Positions 11,458-22,919 of a stretch of 64,000 nt of DNA are shown in pieces. Positions within the stretch are counted from its first letter, which is position 1, and each line of letters opens with the position of its first letter. Below the pieces are notes generated by a model, which worked only from the letters and a program-made list of their open reading frames with translations, was not told the origin of the DNA and searched no databases. This DNA is from Molossus alvarezi. Its lineage: Eukaryota; Chordata; Mammalia; Chiroptera; Molossidae. The position numbers and the translations under genes are program-made. The DNA is taken from NCBI GenBank assembly GCA_037176705.1, contig CM073885.1, forward strand, positions 216,144,290-216,208,289, read 5' to 3'.

Positions 11458-13305
11458 CTTAGAATTAACCATGAGGAGGAGGGGGGGTGGAATCTGAGAA
11501 GGGGTCTTGATGTTTTCTGAATTAGAGATCTGCATGATTAAGAAAATGGGTGATTTGCATCAGGTTTAATTAAGGAATGAGTTGATAGTTTTCTTGATCA
11601 GCTAGAATAGTGACTAGTAGCCAAAAATCAAATTTGATTATTAAGCTGGTGACTGTGGGATTTGTACTTGATAATCTATTTTAGCATTGTGTTAGAAATG
11701 GACATCAAGATCGCTGGTCTGATGTTTTCCAAATAACATCTATCTTCTCTTTTTTGGAGTGGGCAACTTTTCTACCTTCTAGATTCTCAACATCTCCTCT
11801 GTTTACTGCAATTATGCAAAAGTTACAAAAATGAGCCATGTTCACATTTATAAGTTCTCTCAGTACTTTGGGAAGGAATTTGTCTCTGTTTAGAGACTTG
11901 TATTTATTTGAAGCCATTAAGAGCTTTATTTCCATGAATCCTGGGTTTCTATTCGCTTGCATCTTGTTTGTTCAAGCCCTTCCAGCTTGAAGATTCCTGC
12001 TCCTTTTGGATTCTGATGACTTTATACTGACTAAATAAATAACACTCATTCACTGGTAGTCATAGATGATAAATGAAGGGTTGTGTTATAATTAAATGCA
12101 GCTCTTAAGCCATACAATCCAAGTGAAGTGGAGAATTAATATGAATATGCAAATAAAGTTAACCAAGGACATTTTTTAATTGATATAAATGAAGCAATTT
12201 TTCAGCTTAAATTATTTGGATATTCGAAGTGCCCCTGTTTGTCCCTTTAGAGAACAGTGTAAATGAAGTTCATCGGCAAGGAAAAGGCACTGTGATCCTT
12301 AAACAATTAGAATTTTGATTCTCTCCTGATCAGCGAAAGAAAGTCTAAGTTAAAGAAGTAATGGAAGCTTTTGAGGTCTTAATAATTGTTCAATCTTTCT
12401 GTGGGGCTCTTCTTGACAAAGACAGAGGTGGGTCACCGTGACATTAATATAGCTTAAACTTCAAGACCTCTATCTGAGACAGACTCTTTCCAAGGTCCTG
12501 GAGGGGCCCAAGCAATGTCTTCATATAGATACGTGTTTTTGTAAAATTTGCAAAAATATGATATTTAACTGCAATCTGTTCAGACCTCTGTCTCATTTCT
12601 TTATGAGTTCCTCTCAGGAGGCCTTGCTGTAAACATTCTGGGAGTCTGGAGATGAGAGCAGATTTAGGTTTGTGTGTATCTGTGGTGTTTACATCAGTTA
12701 TATTATGCTGGTTTTTCCTCTGTGATGTGGTTCTCAGGTACCGGTGTGTGACACCAAAGTGCAGGACCAGGAGTGTGCTGTGGTCCACCCACCAGTACCC
12801 AGCACCGGAAGTAGGTGTATTATAGAGGAGAAACAAAGCTTGAAATATATAGACTCACAAGCTAATCTGTGGAAGATTATTTCAATCACTGGATATAGAC
12901 AGTTGTAAACAGAGGATTTGATTCTTCTTGATTCATAGTCAAACTAGAAGTTCTCTTAAGTCCAGAATTGATTCAGTAATGCAACACACACAATTATCGA
13001 TCCATCATGCTGTTGATGGGAACTACTGAAATAGAATTTATTGAAGTTCCTGTGTTTGTGGGACAGAAACCTGTAGTAATTTTGCAAACAGAGTGAAGGT
13101 CTGTGTGTGAGGTCATGTTTTTTCGTCCTCTCAACCGTCAATAATAATAAAACAGATTTTAATCAGTCATGATAGAAGAAAGAATAAATTACCTTTTTAT
13201 CTTCTCTACAGAATATTATATTTATTATTTATAAAGGAGCAAGCAACCAAGAATGTAGGGAACAGCTATTATAGAGCTTTGTTAGCATTTATTTCATAAA
13301 AATCT
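11458..13305. other. Unassigned sequence; 12110-12400 may be constrained
   Basis: No coding gene is supported. The 130-codon minus-strand frame at 12444-12836 and the 85-codon frame at 11705-11962 have no recognisable domains. The stretch 12110-12400 contains an octamer-type ATGCAAAT site and several homeobox/SOX-like motifs (see findings). Confidence 0.45.
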
Positions 13306-13408
13306 TTTTCAATTTATTTTTTATTATTTTACTTTATTATTTATTTTTATTGTTCACAGTGTTACAGATGTCCCCCATTTCTCCCCTTTGCTCCCACTCT
13401 ATCCAACC
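13306..13408 (-). repeat. L1 3' terminus, short antisense fragment
   Basis: TTTATTGTTCACAGTGTTACAG plus GATGTCCCCCATTTCTCCCC is the complement of the extreme 3' end of bat L1 with its T-rich (poly-A) side on the left. Confidence 0.75.
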
Positions 13409-13655
13409 ATAAAAATATTTTTGTTATTTGTTGGATTTTTGCAATTTCAGAGGAATTTGTCAGCTTTTTAAAATTTGTAATTTATGGGGATTTGTTCTCT
13501 CATTCTGAACAAATATTCACTTTGGATCTTAATTTTGTATTTGCAAAATTTGAAAAAATTTTCAAGCATTTGAAAGAAAAATGTATTCTTTTTCTTAAAA
13601 ATGTCCCCCACAAAACCAAAATCTCTCTCTTCATAAGCCACCAAATTTTCTTTCT

Positions 13656-13880
13656 TTTTTTAATCCTCACCTGAGGATATTTTTCTATCTATCTTCAGAT
13701 AGAGTGGGAGGGAAGGAGAGAGAAACATCAATGTGAGAGGGATATATCAACTAGCTGCCTCCCGCATGACCGTGACCAGGGCTGGGGACAACCAAAACCG
13801 AGGTACATGCCCTTGACCGAAATCGAACCCATGACTCATTTGTCCTCAGGCTTTAACTGCTGAGCCAAAAGGGCCAGGGC
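13656..13880 (-). mobile_element. Ves SINE
   Basis: Antisense copy with tail hairpin TCCTCACCTGAGGA (13664-13677), CTATCTTCAGATAGAGTGGG, CATGACCGTGACCAGGGC and head CTGCTGAGCCAAAAGGGCC. Clear target duplications were not found. Belongs to the sub-type in which CCTTGACC rather than CCTTAGCG follows the ACATGCC motif. Confidence 0.92.
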
Positions 13881-14004
13881 CATATTTCCAATTAATACAT
13901 TTCTCATTGTTTTTACAGAAGAGCACATTTCAAGTATTATTTATTGTGAAGTTGTGATGTACAAGTGTTTCATAGCTATGGTTTTACTTGGGGAAATTTT
14001 TCAG

Positions 14005-14195
14005 TCTCCTTGAGCTGAAAATTCTTTATCTATAAAATAGAAAGAACAGGCTTGCTCACAACAGTGCTTTCCAGATTAATGATGTTAAGTGATGCATATG
14101 GAAGTATGTTTTAAATTCTCAAGTGGTCCTCAGACAGCCAGCCTGGCAGGCTTTGAGAATAGACCAACCTCTATCATATTTACTTTGTTATATTT
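14005..14195 (+). repeat. MIR-like fragment
   Basis: AAAATTCTTTATCTATAAAATAG followed by GAACAGGCTTGC and a GATGTTAAGTGATGCATATGG block resembles the MIR centre and 3' half. Diverged. Confidence 0.45.
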
Positions 14196-14198
14196 TAT

Positions 14199-14590
14199 TC
14201 TGGCTCTGTCTTTTTTTTTTTTTAATTCCTCACCCGAGGACATTTTTTGATATTTTGTTCAGATAGAGTGGGAGGGAGAGAGAGAGAGAGAGCGAAACAT
14301 CGACATGAAAGGGACACATCGAGTGGCTGCCACCCGCACGACCAACCAGGGCCGGGGACAAACTGCAACCAATGTATGCGCCCTTAGCAGGAACTGAACC
14401 TGGGTCTCTCTGGACTGCAGGCGGACACTCTAACCGCTGAGCCAAACCAGCCAGGGCTCTGGCTCTGTCTTACTAGTGATGTGCCCTTAAACCTATTCAT
14501 TGCTTCACCTGTAACATGGGGGAAAATGTACCCAATTAATGGGGTTTTTGTAAGCATTGAATGGTTAATCACCATTATTATTATTATTGA
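14199..14590 (+). repeat. MIR interrupted by a Ves SINE
   Basis: TCTGGCTCTGTCTTACTAGTG, then GATGTGCCCTTAAACC, CATTGCTTCACCTGTAACAT and a GGGGTTTTTGTAAGCATTGAATGG block follow MIR order. The Ves SINE at 14213-14457 sits inside and duplicated TCTGGCTCTGTCTT. Confidence 0.65.
14213..14457 (-). mobile_element. Ves SINE
   Basis: Antisense copy with hairpin tail TCCTCACCCGAGGA, TATTTTGTTCAGATAGAGTG, (GA)n, CACGACCAACCAGGGCCG and head CCGCTGAGCCAAACCAGCC. Perfect target duplication TCTGGCTCTGTCTT at 14199-14212 and 14458-14471. Confidence 0.96.
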
Positions 14591-15464
14591 ATTATAGCTG
14601 TTATTACCAAGATCTATGTCAAATAATACTTTTAAAGGATGATGGGGTTACAGAGACCTTTTAAAATTATTGCTTTTTATGAAACTATTATTTTATACTT
14701 TTATTCATATGAGATTCACTTATTTTGCAGCCATGAATATGATACTGGCTTTTAGTTTTATAAGTGATGTGTTTTGATTTTGAGCTTGAGCAATATACAT
14801 AAAAAATGCAGCATGTAACAAAGTCTTAATATTTTGCATATCACTTATATTGTAAAGACATGTCAAGTCAAAGAAACAACAGCAGGCACTATTAAATATC
14901 TAGGACCTTGTATACATCATAAGATTTTGTGCGTGATTTGGCCATATAAATTTATATAACATCTTTTTTATTTCCTACCAGGTGTTTAAAATTTTCTTTT
15001 GTTTTTTTCTTATTCTTTCACACCTCTATCATTTATTTCATAAGAATAGAGTTAAAGAGTAACCCTTAGGAAAAGAAACTTCTCAGACTTACACTCCTTT
15101 CTTTCTTTCTTTTTTCTTTTTATCCCAGCAGGAGAGATTTCTCCTTCTTTTATATTTGAAAAATTTCTCCCCCTGTATGGCTGCGTCTCACTGTCAATCA
15201 AGGAAATTGTCTTGGAGTCTATTTTGGAGGTGTCTAGCATAGCTTCAGAGAGCAAACAGGACAGAGCAGAGGATTTGGAGGAAGATGACATTTCCCGGTA
15301 CTAAAATGTCAAAGACAGGAGAAGCTGTGTATCTGTACAATAAGCACTTGAGTCTAGTTCCCTGGAAAAATAAGTTCTTCCATGCACATTCCTCAAATCA
15401 TGTGTTTCTTTTTTGCTGTAAATTTCCACCTCTGTGGCTTCCCTTGTGGTTCATGTTAAACGTT
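14591..15464. other. Unassigned AT-rich sequence
   Basis: No gene recognised. The minus-strand frame 15052-15291 is low-complexity (Ser/Lys-rich) and unsupported. Confidence 0.45.
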
Positions 15465-15955
15465 CCAGTTACTATGGCTGCATAACAAACAACCTCTAAG
15501 TTAGTGGTATAGAACGACAACCTTTTTGTGACGCTCATAGATTCTGGGGGCAAGGAATTTTGACAGAGCACAGCGGAGATCATTTTCTCTGCCCCATAAA
15601 TCCGAGCCCTCTGCTGGGAGGCATGGAGCCGCTGGTGGTGACTGAATGCCTGAGAGCTGGAGTCATCTGGAAGCTTCATTCACTTACCTGTCTGACTCCT
15701 GGGCTGGGGTGACTTAAGGTTGGCTTCACCTGGAACCATTGACTGGAAAGTCTACTTCTGGCCTCAGTATATGGCTTGAACTTCCTCTTAATAAGGTGAC
15801 CCATGGCAGTTCAGGTCTCCAAGAGCAAGTGCTTCAGTGAGCAAGGTGGAAGATTCAGGCCTTTTATTACCTCCGAAGTAACATAGTGTCACTTCTGTCA
15901 TACGCTATTGGTCAAAGCAGACATAAACTCACCCAGATTCCGAGAAAAGGGACAT
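15465..15955 (-). repeat. Old mammalian LTR-like repeat
   Basis: Begins TTACTATGGCTGCATAACAA and continues through TTAGTGGTATAGAACGACAA, GTCATCTGGAAGC, GGTTGGCTTCACCTGG, GAAGTAACATAGTGTCACTTC and GGTCAAAGCAG. This order of blocks is that of a common ancient mammalian interspersed repeat which I believe to be LTR-derived, but I cannot name the subfamily. The minus-strand frame at 15398-15679 is inside it and is not a gene. Confidence 0.45.
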
Positions 15956-16374
15956 AGACCCCACTTCTCAATTGAAAAGCTGCCAATAATTTTTAGCCAT
16001 TTAAAAAAACTGCTGCAATATACAACTTCACTTTATCAACCGAGGATCAGGAGAGAATGTGCGTAATTGATTTTCCTGGACCATATGTCTCAAGATAGAA
16101 GTCTTGAGAAAAGTGAAGTAAGATATTATGCAGCCTAAGAAAGGCAGTATTCCAATGGAGAAAGAGCTTTGTGTGGTGTGGACTGATGAGTTAAAAATCT
16201 GGTATTCTATGCTTAAGGTTTTGGACTTCAAGGATCAGTTTTCCTGTCAGGGTTAATAAAAACCAACATCCATGGTTGATACAAAGGTCCAATGATATAA
16301 TGTGAAGACCAATATATGGCTTCTATTAGCATACCTGATTTCCAAGGCAAACCTAAGGCAGAATAAAATAAAAG
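15956..16374. other. Unassigned sequence
   Basis: Nothing recognised; no coding support. Confidence 0.45.
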
Positions 16375-16386
16375 TTCAATAGTCCT

Positions 16387-16640
16387 GCCCTGGCCAGTCT
16401 GACTCAGCGGTTAGAGCGTCAGCCTGCGGTCCGCAGAGACCCGGGTTCGGTTCCCGCTAAGGGCATGTACCTTGGCTGCAGTTTGTCCCCAGCCCTGGTT
16501 GGGTCGTGTGGGTGGCAGCCACTCGATGTGTCCCTTTCACATCGATGTTTCTCTCTCTTCCTCTCTCTCCTTCCCGCTCTATCTGAATAAAAAAAAAAAA
16601 TGGAAAAAATGTCCTCGGGTGAGGATTAAAAAAAAAAAAA
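16387..16640 (+). mobile_element. Ves SINE, well preserved
   Basis: Sense copy with both Pol III boxes: A-box region CTGACTCAGCGGTTAGAGCG and B-box GGGTTCGGTTCCCGC. Ends in TGTCCTCGGGTGAGGATTAA plus A13, preserving the tail hairpin. Perfect target duplication TTCAATAGTCCT at 16375-16386 and 16641-16652, suggesting a recent insertion. Confidence 0.96.
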
Positions 16641-16652
16641 TTCAATAGTCCT

Positions 16653-17045
16653 TTCACACTCAGTCTTGATTTGGGTTAATTAATCACAAGTTACACCTGA
16701 AAGACAATGCTATGGGCATTATAGGTTAATTTTGTGAGAAGCCTTGTGAGTAGCAACTGGAAATATATTTCAATGTTATAAAGACCTAAGTTACCCTTTA
16801 GACCAATCACATATTATGACCATATATCAGATTTATCTATAACATAAAAGCATAATGATATTCTTCATGTTAGGACAGAGAAACTGAGGATTATGGGGAT
16901 TATGTACTTGATGAAGTTCTGAAGGCTTGTAAGCAATAGAACTACAATTTGAATTTAGTTAGTGTATATTATATTGTCTAGTGCTCCAAAGCCTTGCCTA
17001 TTTGATAGCCCTTTTGGATTATGCCAGAATGACATTCAATTAAAT
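16653..17045. other. Unassigned AT-rich sequence
   Basis: No gene or repeat recognised. Confidence 0.45.
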
Positions 17046-17300
17046 TCTGATTCAATATAGTTAATTTATTTCAATAAATATTTATTGGACAACTCTTCAA
17101 TCTAACTGAAGTAATATTTAACGACAGGTTAATGTCAACCGGGCATTGGCATATAGAGTTGATAAGATAAAAACTTCACCTTCAAGGAGAGTATACAGTA
17201 TATTGAAAGAGAGGGATACATAAATAGATAATTGCAATATGAGTAGTAAATATCAGTCTACCTTTCAACATTGTGTGAATGCTGTGGAGAATAGAAAAAC
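17046..17300 (-). repeat. L2-like LINE relic, antisense
   Basis: ATTTCAATAAATATTTATTGG followed by CACCTTCAAGGAGAG and a ACATAAATAGATAATTGCAA block is the complement of the L2-type 3' end and its upstream part, also seen at 36350 and 63070. Confidence 0.5.
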
Positions 17301-17692
17301 AAGCCAGACACAATATATTCCCACAAATACTTGGAAGTTACTTGAAAAACTGAGTTTTATTAACATAGCCTCATGAGATAACCTAGACAAATATCCACTC
17401 TGGGTCCTGATTTATGGTTACTGATGATTATTGATGGTTTCTTTAGATTTCAAGATGGTGCTGCTCAATGAAACAGTCCACTTTTAATAAATATAGCCAA
17501 AACTGTCAGAAGATAACCAATGATGTTTTAGTGAAGGAACTACCAACAGTGTTTGTATAGATGCCTATAGAGACCATGGAAAACAACTGTTATTGTGGGT
17601 ACATTGCCTTCAAGTTTCAAAGTGTTAATCACAAAAAAAGAACTATCCCTGAGAATGGTCTCTTTGCTGGTGAGTGTTTTCTGTTACATTTC
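17301..17692. other. Unassigned sequence
   Basis: No gene recognised; the plus-strand frame at 17561-17872 owes part of its length to the adjacent CATC microsatellite. Confidence 0.45.
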
Positions 17693-17757
17693 GATCCATC
17701 GATCTGTCCATCCATCCATCCATCCATCCATCCATCCATCCATTCATCCACCCATCC
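17693..17757 (+). repeat. (CATC)n tetranucleotide microsatellite
   Basis: About fifteen CATC units with a few interruptions (GATCGATCTGT at the left, ATTCATCCACC at the right). Confidence 0.95.
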
Positions 17758-18477
17758 AGCTACACAAAGTGTGATGGGCACGTTAACATCAGCTGTCAGT
17801 TGTATACAGAAACTGGATCACATGGGCTTTCAAGCAATATTTGTTAAATTTCCAGGAATTTACATGCTTTAAATACTGCCATTTAATAAAATTTAAACAA
17901 TATAAACCTACAGTTAAATGAATTAAAAATAAAGTTAATAAATACTTAAAACTCATCACTTCCTAATTATTTTACTACACTCCAGTATTATCTGTGTTCT
18001 TATGGTTATTTAAATTTATTTTATCTGTATGGTAGAAATGCTACATAATGGCGGGTTACTTTGCATCTGTTCACAACTCCAAATTCAGTGATGTCATGTT
18101 GGTAGCCTGAAATCAACCCTAGAGGGAATATTCATACCCTGGGAATTAGCAAATGTGTCTTGGTATATTTCATAGAGTAAAAATGGATGGGGTCAGTGTT
18201 TTAGGCAATAGTGAGCTCTGAAGGTGTTGGTTGGTTTGTTCTTTACTTATTTTGTAATGAATATCTTATTTTTTATTAAACATTTAAAATAACCTAAATA
18301 GATTTGGTACTTAAAAAGTGAATTGTTCGGGGAGTCTTTATTATGGAAAAGACAACAACAAATCAACAGCACATCCATAAAGAGGGTTTAACACACAGTC
18401 TTACTCTATGTGGCAACCACTTTTAACTCTTAACTGTTCCTTCTGGTAGTTATTTTCATATTTAAGAACAATATTCT
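17758..18477. other. Unassigned AT-rich sequence
   Basis: No gene recognised. A block near 18080-18125 (GATGTCATGTTGGTAGCCTG) resembles one near 55737-55762, indicating a shared old repeat of unknown family. Confidence 0.4.
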
Positions 18478-18792
18478 TTTTTAATATTTAAGGTATACAA
18501 CATAATGGTTTTTTAAACTGAGAAATACTTGACATATAACTTTAAGGTTTACAATGTATTGATTGGATACATTTACATATTGCAATATGATTTACCACCA
18601 TAGTGTTAGTTACAACCTCCATCATTGCGTCACACAATAATCTTCTTTTTTGTGGTGAGAACATTTAAAATCTAGTCTCTTAGTAACTTTGATGTATACA
18701 GCATAGTCTTGCCAAACATAATCACTATGCTGTGCACTAGATCTTCAGAACTCATCTATCTTCTACTTGCAAGTTTCTACCTTTTGACCAAC
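18478..18792 (-). repeat. Old L1 fragment (L1M-like), antisense
   Basis: Complement of an L1M 3'UTR: AAATACTTGACATATAACTTTA, TTGGATACATTTACATATTG, TGATTTACCACCATAGTGTTAG, TAATCACTATGCTGTGCACT and TTCTACCTTTTGACCAACA, all in the expected order. Confidence 0.75.
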
Positions 18793-19973
18793 AAACCATA
18801 TAACAAACAATATTCTTAAAATGCATATGGTAAAATTATTGCTTTCACACACCAAGATATAAATCTTATATTGTATTTTCACTGCTCTAAGATGATTGAA
18901 CAATTTTCACTTAAAATTTTTTCAAATAGAAAATAATTTATTTTAACTGCATTTTACTTAATGTTTGTAACTATTTATGATTTTGTGAACCTGCTTGTAA
19001 ATCTGTCCCTTCAAATCTACAAAGTGAAGTTTTGCTACAATAAGCGCTTAAAATTTCACAAACCATTTCTATCCATATTTGATTCTAAAATCTGGAGTTG
19101 AAATTATTTTCCCTTGGAATTGGAAGGCACTTCCTCTTTGTCTTCTTGTAGCCCATGTTGCTATTGAGATGTCTGTCTTATTGTGCCTTGATATTTTACC
19201 TTCTTTTTCTCGCTGGAAGTTTTCTGGATCTTTTCTTTATTCCTGACATTCTGAATATCAAAGTAATATTTCTTTGTGTGCTTTCAATTCAGTGGGCTGG
19301 GCATTCATCGAACTTTTCACTTTTCTTTAGCTTTGTTACAAAATAATTTGTTGACTTTATCTTCTAACAATGTCATTTATTATAATTTTTTTAAATTTCA
19401 TGAACCATATTTTTAAGTTTCTGAACTGTGTTTCCAAATCACTTTGTTTTAAATGTATCATATGAAACATTAATTGGATTTTACTCTATAGCCATGCTGA
19501 GAATCTCTTTGTTATAAAAGGTGACTTCTATGGCATTTGTTCATTGATATGGCATATATACTCAGTCTTAAACTTTCCCTTTTATTTTATATTGTGCTCT
19601 TTGTTCTTCATTCATTTCGCTGGGCACTTGATGGGGCTCTTCAAGCTGCAAATCAGTACCTCATAGAAAAACGCAACATGGTATTGAAGTTCATTAATTT
19701 CATAACCTAAGGACTAAATCATCTTTTATTTCTTCGTAACTTTCCCACCAATCCTACAGCCATAGAACAATGCCAAGTTTATAGTATGTATTTAATAGAT
19801 TCTTTGGCATTCCACTGTGTGTTTGCTGTATACAGATTGTCAGGGACCTAATTTATTTAATTCCCTCCAGTGTTTGGTATCATCAGACATTATAAATATA
19901 TTTATTGAAAGATTAAGTGATAAGATTAATTGGCCCAGAGAACAGTCTTATAAATCTAACTTCTTAGGTAGAA
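18793..19973. other. Unassigned AT-rich sequence
   Basis: No gene recognised. The plus-strand hydrophobic frame at 19155-19346 is a consequence of T-richness. Confidence 0.45.
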
Positions 19974-20050
19974 GCGGGAGGAGTGGTCAATGAGGGGTAA
20001 AGGGCGGGACATCTATAACACTTTCAACAATATAGATAAAAAAAATTTTT
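19974..20050 (+). repeat. L1 3' end, very short sense fragment
   Basis: GGTCAATGAGGGGTAAAGGG followed by ACACTTTCAACAATATAGATAA and an A-rich tail is the bat L1 3' terminus, severely 5'-truncated. Confidence 0.7.
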
Positions 20051-20094
20051 AAACTAACCTCTTGCTCCAAATTAACTTTTATGTGTGCAATATA

Positions 20095-20223
20095 CAGGGT
20101 AGGGAAAAAGTAGGTTCATAGTAGTTTGTATAGAAAATAACACAATAATAAATGAATAATAATACATGAATAAAGTCTGTGTTTCATGTACTCACAACTG
20201 TAAACCTACATTTGCCCACCCTG
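20095..20223 (+). mobile_element. Mariner-type MITE (129 bp) with TA duplication
   Basis: Near-palindromic element. The left end is CAGGGTAGGGAAAAAGTAGG and the complement of the right end is CAGGGTGGGCAAATGTAGG, giving long imperfect terminal inverted repeats. The target TA is duplicated at 20093-20094 and 20224-20225. There is no coding capacity, so movement required a mariner/Tc1 transposase in trans. Similar short mariners are known from bat genomes. Confidence 0.85.
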
Positions 20224-20225
20224 TA

Positions 20226-20610
20226 TGCTGCAAATACTTCAGAAAACCCTCCCTCTTAGCCTGCAATGATCTTCAGGTTAGGAGAAAGGCAGTGTGAACA
20301 CTTCTTGGGTTACATATTTTTAAAAGGAGCTGCTATTCTTGCTTACTTTTATACTTTTATTTTTCTCTGGAAATAATTCTCCAATGTATAACAGAAGTCA
20401 GTAGGGGAAATTTGCTCTTTGGAAATTTACTCTGTGATCAGAGTCAACTGGATCCCACTTGTTTCATAAACAACACAATGCCTACAAAAACCAGTAAAAA
20501 AAATATCTAGTAGATGATTTTTATACTCATTACATTATTATATCTCGTTTAAATAAGAGAGGCTCTTAAATGGTTAAGTGATAAGAGCTTATTTTATATA
20601 TCTATATATG
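20226..20610. other. Unassigned AT-rich sequence
   Basis: No gene or repeat recognised. Confidence 0.45.
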
Positions 20611-20817
20611 TTTTTATTGTTGTTTTTTTTTTAGAGAGAGAGGAAAGGAGAGAGAGAAAGAAATACCAATGAGAGAGAAACATTCATCAGCTGCCTCCTG
20701 CGTGCTCCCTACTGGGGATCGAGCCAGCAACCTGGGCAATTGCCCTGACCAGGAATTGAACAGGGACCTCTCAGTCTATGACATGATGCTCAATCCCCTG
20801 AGCCACATTGGCTGAGC
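20611..20817 (-). mobile_element. Ves SINE, old, AATCAATA-tail type
   Basis: Antisense copy: T-rich tail, GAGAGAGAGGAAAGGAGAG, CCTCCTGCGTGCTCCCTACT block, CCCTGACCAGGAATTGAAC B-box region and head CCTGAGCCACATTGGCTGAG. No convincing target duplication and many substitutions. Confidence 0.88.
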
Positions 20818-21739
20818 TAAATGATACAGCCCAAAGTATAGCCTGACTTCCCAAATTTAGTCCATTTTGCTTTTATCCTGGCTCCCTCTAATTGGCCCTA
20901 TGAAGCGATTTTGAGATCTTAAGTCTCGTGTAAGCCTGAGCCAAGTTCCCAGCTCATCATCGTGTTTCCTCACAATGTTGTTCATAAAATGAATGCCTCT
21001 TTTCATATCAAACTCTTTAGAAAAGAAAGATCTAAGATAATTCAAATTTGGCCTTTTATAGATCCAAAATGATATGCTCTGCAGAGTTGATTAAGGCTTC
21101 TTAATTGTTGATTAGTTGATTAGCACTTGTAAGTAGGCAGATTTGGGATAAATCCCTCTCATTTACCTCCAGGATCAATCTATAGAATTCTCTCAGTTGT
21201 CTATCTCTTATTTCCTTCCTTCCCATTTCCTTCCTTCCTTCATGTTTAGATGAGAAGGGACAAATCCATTCTTGTCTTACCCTTTGATGATATTTTTATC
21301 AACCTTCCTGTTTTTCCTGACATTTGACATAGTCTGATGCAGTAATAAGGAGAAGCAGGGAAGTTGGCCAGGACATGAGAGTGAGGTAAACGGGTTGCCA
21401 GTCCTAAAAATAATGGACAATAGCCTGTGGCAGGCCTGGCATACCACTTAGTAGGACATTAAGTGGACATTTCAGTCTTGGGATTGCCATCTGGCTCTCA
21501 CACTAGACTAAAAGGGTTTTGAGATCACATAGAAAATCATCCGGTCTGCCTTCTTTCCTTCCCTTGACCACCACTCTGTGCCAGACACCACTCTGGTGAA
21601 TAAGACGAATGGGAGGAGATTGACAGAGAAAGTAACGCCCTAGGTTATTTACAACTAGTACCTGAGAAGGTGATAAGTACTGGGAAGAAGAGTAAATCTG
21701 GGAAGGCAATTAGGAGTGCTGAGAACTGGGAGTGAGCCT
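20818..21739. other. Unassigned sequence
   Basis: No gene recognised. Contains a small CCTT-rich tract near 21213-21240. Confidence 0.45.
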
Positions 21740-21866
21740 CTAGGCTCTACCCAAGCCTGCTGATGCAGAATAACCAAGGGTGTGAGGAGCAGGTGTCTGA
21801 ATTACGACATACATATTCAGCTCCCCAGGAGCTCATGATGTGTTCCAGAGTTTGAGAATCAGCGAA
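21740..21866 (+). repeat. MER5-like hAT fragment
   Basis: CTCCCCAGGAGCTCATGATG followed by GAGTTTGAGAATCAGCG resembles the terminal region of MER5A/B (non-autonomous hAT-Charlie), with CCAAGCCTGCTGATGCAGAA upstream in the expected order. Confidence 0.6.
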
Positions 21867-22919
21867 CTAAATAAATTTCCTTGGGCTGCATTCTATCCCG
21901 TAAGTAAAGAAAGAACAAGAGTAAACATTCTTCTCCAAAAGTTTCCTGAGGCTGTGTTTCTCCATTCAGGTTTCCTTTGAACAAATATTGATGACTTCTT
22001 AGCATCTTCATGCTCTTTTCCATGGCTCTCTCATTGATATCTGAAGGCTGGCTTTCAGAGGCAGGAGTACCAGAAATCTCAGTCTGCAAGTAAGAAGCAC
22101 TGATTGGTTTCAATAAAAAATCCCAGAGATGATAATGTTTATACAACTATGAATTATTATAATAAAACAACTAACTGTCACATTACTTTATTCAATTACA
22201 TAGCAGTTCTTAAGTTTGGACTTAAAGATGCAATTCAATTTCCTTTTGCTAAAATCACGCATGGCCATAAATTTTATTATTTTTATCGATGGAAACAAAC
22301 TGCTCTGGGTGGCTCTAACGTCGTGTGACCTATTGACTAAACATTGGGACAGGGCAATAAATCTTGAACTTTGTCCAGTTCTTACTAGTGAAAGATTAAA
22401 AACTGAGATGTAAAGCCAATGATTTAATAAGTAACTCCTACTTTTCAGAGGCAGTGGGATTGAGGTTCACCACAGAGAAGCACAAGTCTTTTGTTTCAGC
22501 TTCCTGTAGCAACCTCAGGTTTCTGTCTTCGTGCATCCTAGCGTCCTCGCACGCGGACACTAGGAAATGCTCTTCTCCTGACCTCTGTCTGAACCATGGG
22601 AAACAGGATCGAAATGAGGGCATGAAATGTGTAGGCTACTTCCCATTCATGTTAGTGAGAGCGGGTTACTAGTCTCAGTCTTTTAAAAATTAGTGAGCAC
22701 CAACATTATTTCTATATTTTAAACAGACGACTTGAATACACTCCATTTTAACTTTGGCTCTAAGCAAAGAGGGCATACTGGGATTTAAACTGGTTAAGTA
22801 AATATATTCTATTTTCTATCTCAAGAGCCTGGCCCTTTATTGAATAGTTCCTAACTTTTGAAATGACTGGTATTTTGTCATAGAACTTGGAAGCTTAATG
22901 AATAAATGAGAGGCATTCT
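21867..22919. other. Unassigned sequence
   Basis: No gene recognised. The three short frames around 22104-22672 have no domains; the two complementary frames at 22438-22672 overlap on opposite strands. Confidence 0.45.

Noticed and set aside
12444..12836. 130-codon minus-strand frame
   Set aside because: No domain, unremarkable composition, isolated in non-coding DNA; expected by chance in 64 kb.
16387..16470. tRNA-like heads of Ves SINEs with A and B boxes as tRNA genes
   Set aside because: They continue into SINE bodies, carry target duplications and cannot fold as full tRNAs; SINE-derived, not tRNA genes.
17693..17757. Tandem array as a CRISPR
   Set aside because: CATC microsatellite without spacers, in a mammalian genome.
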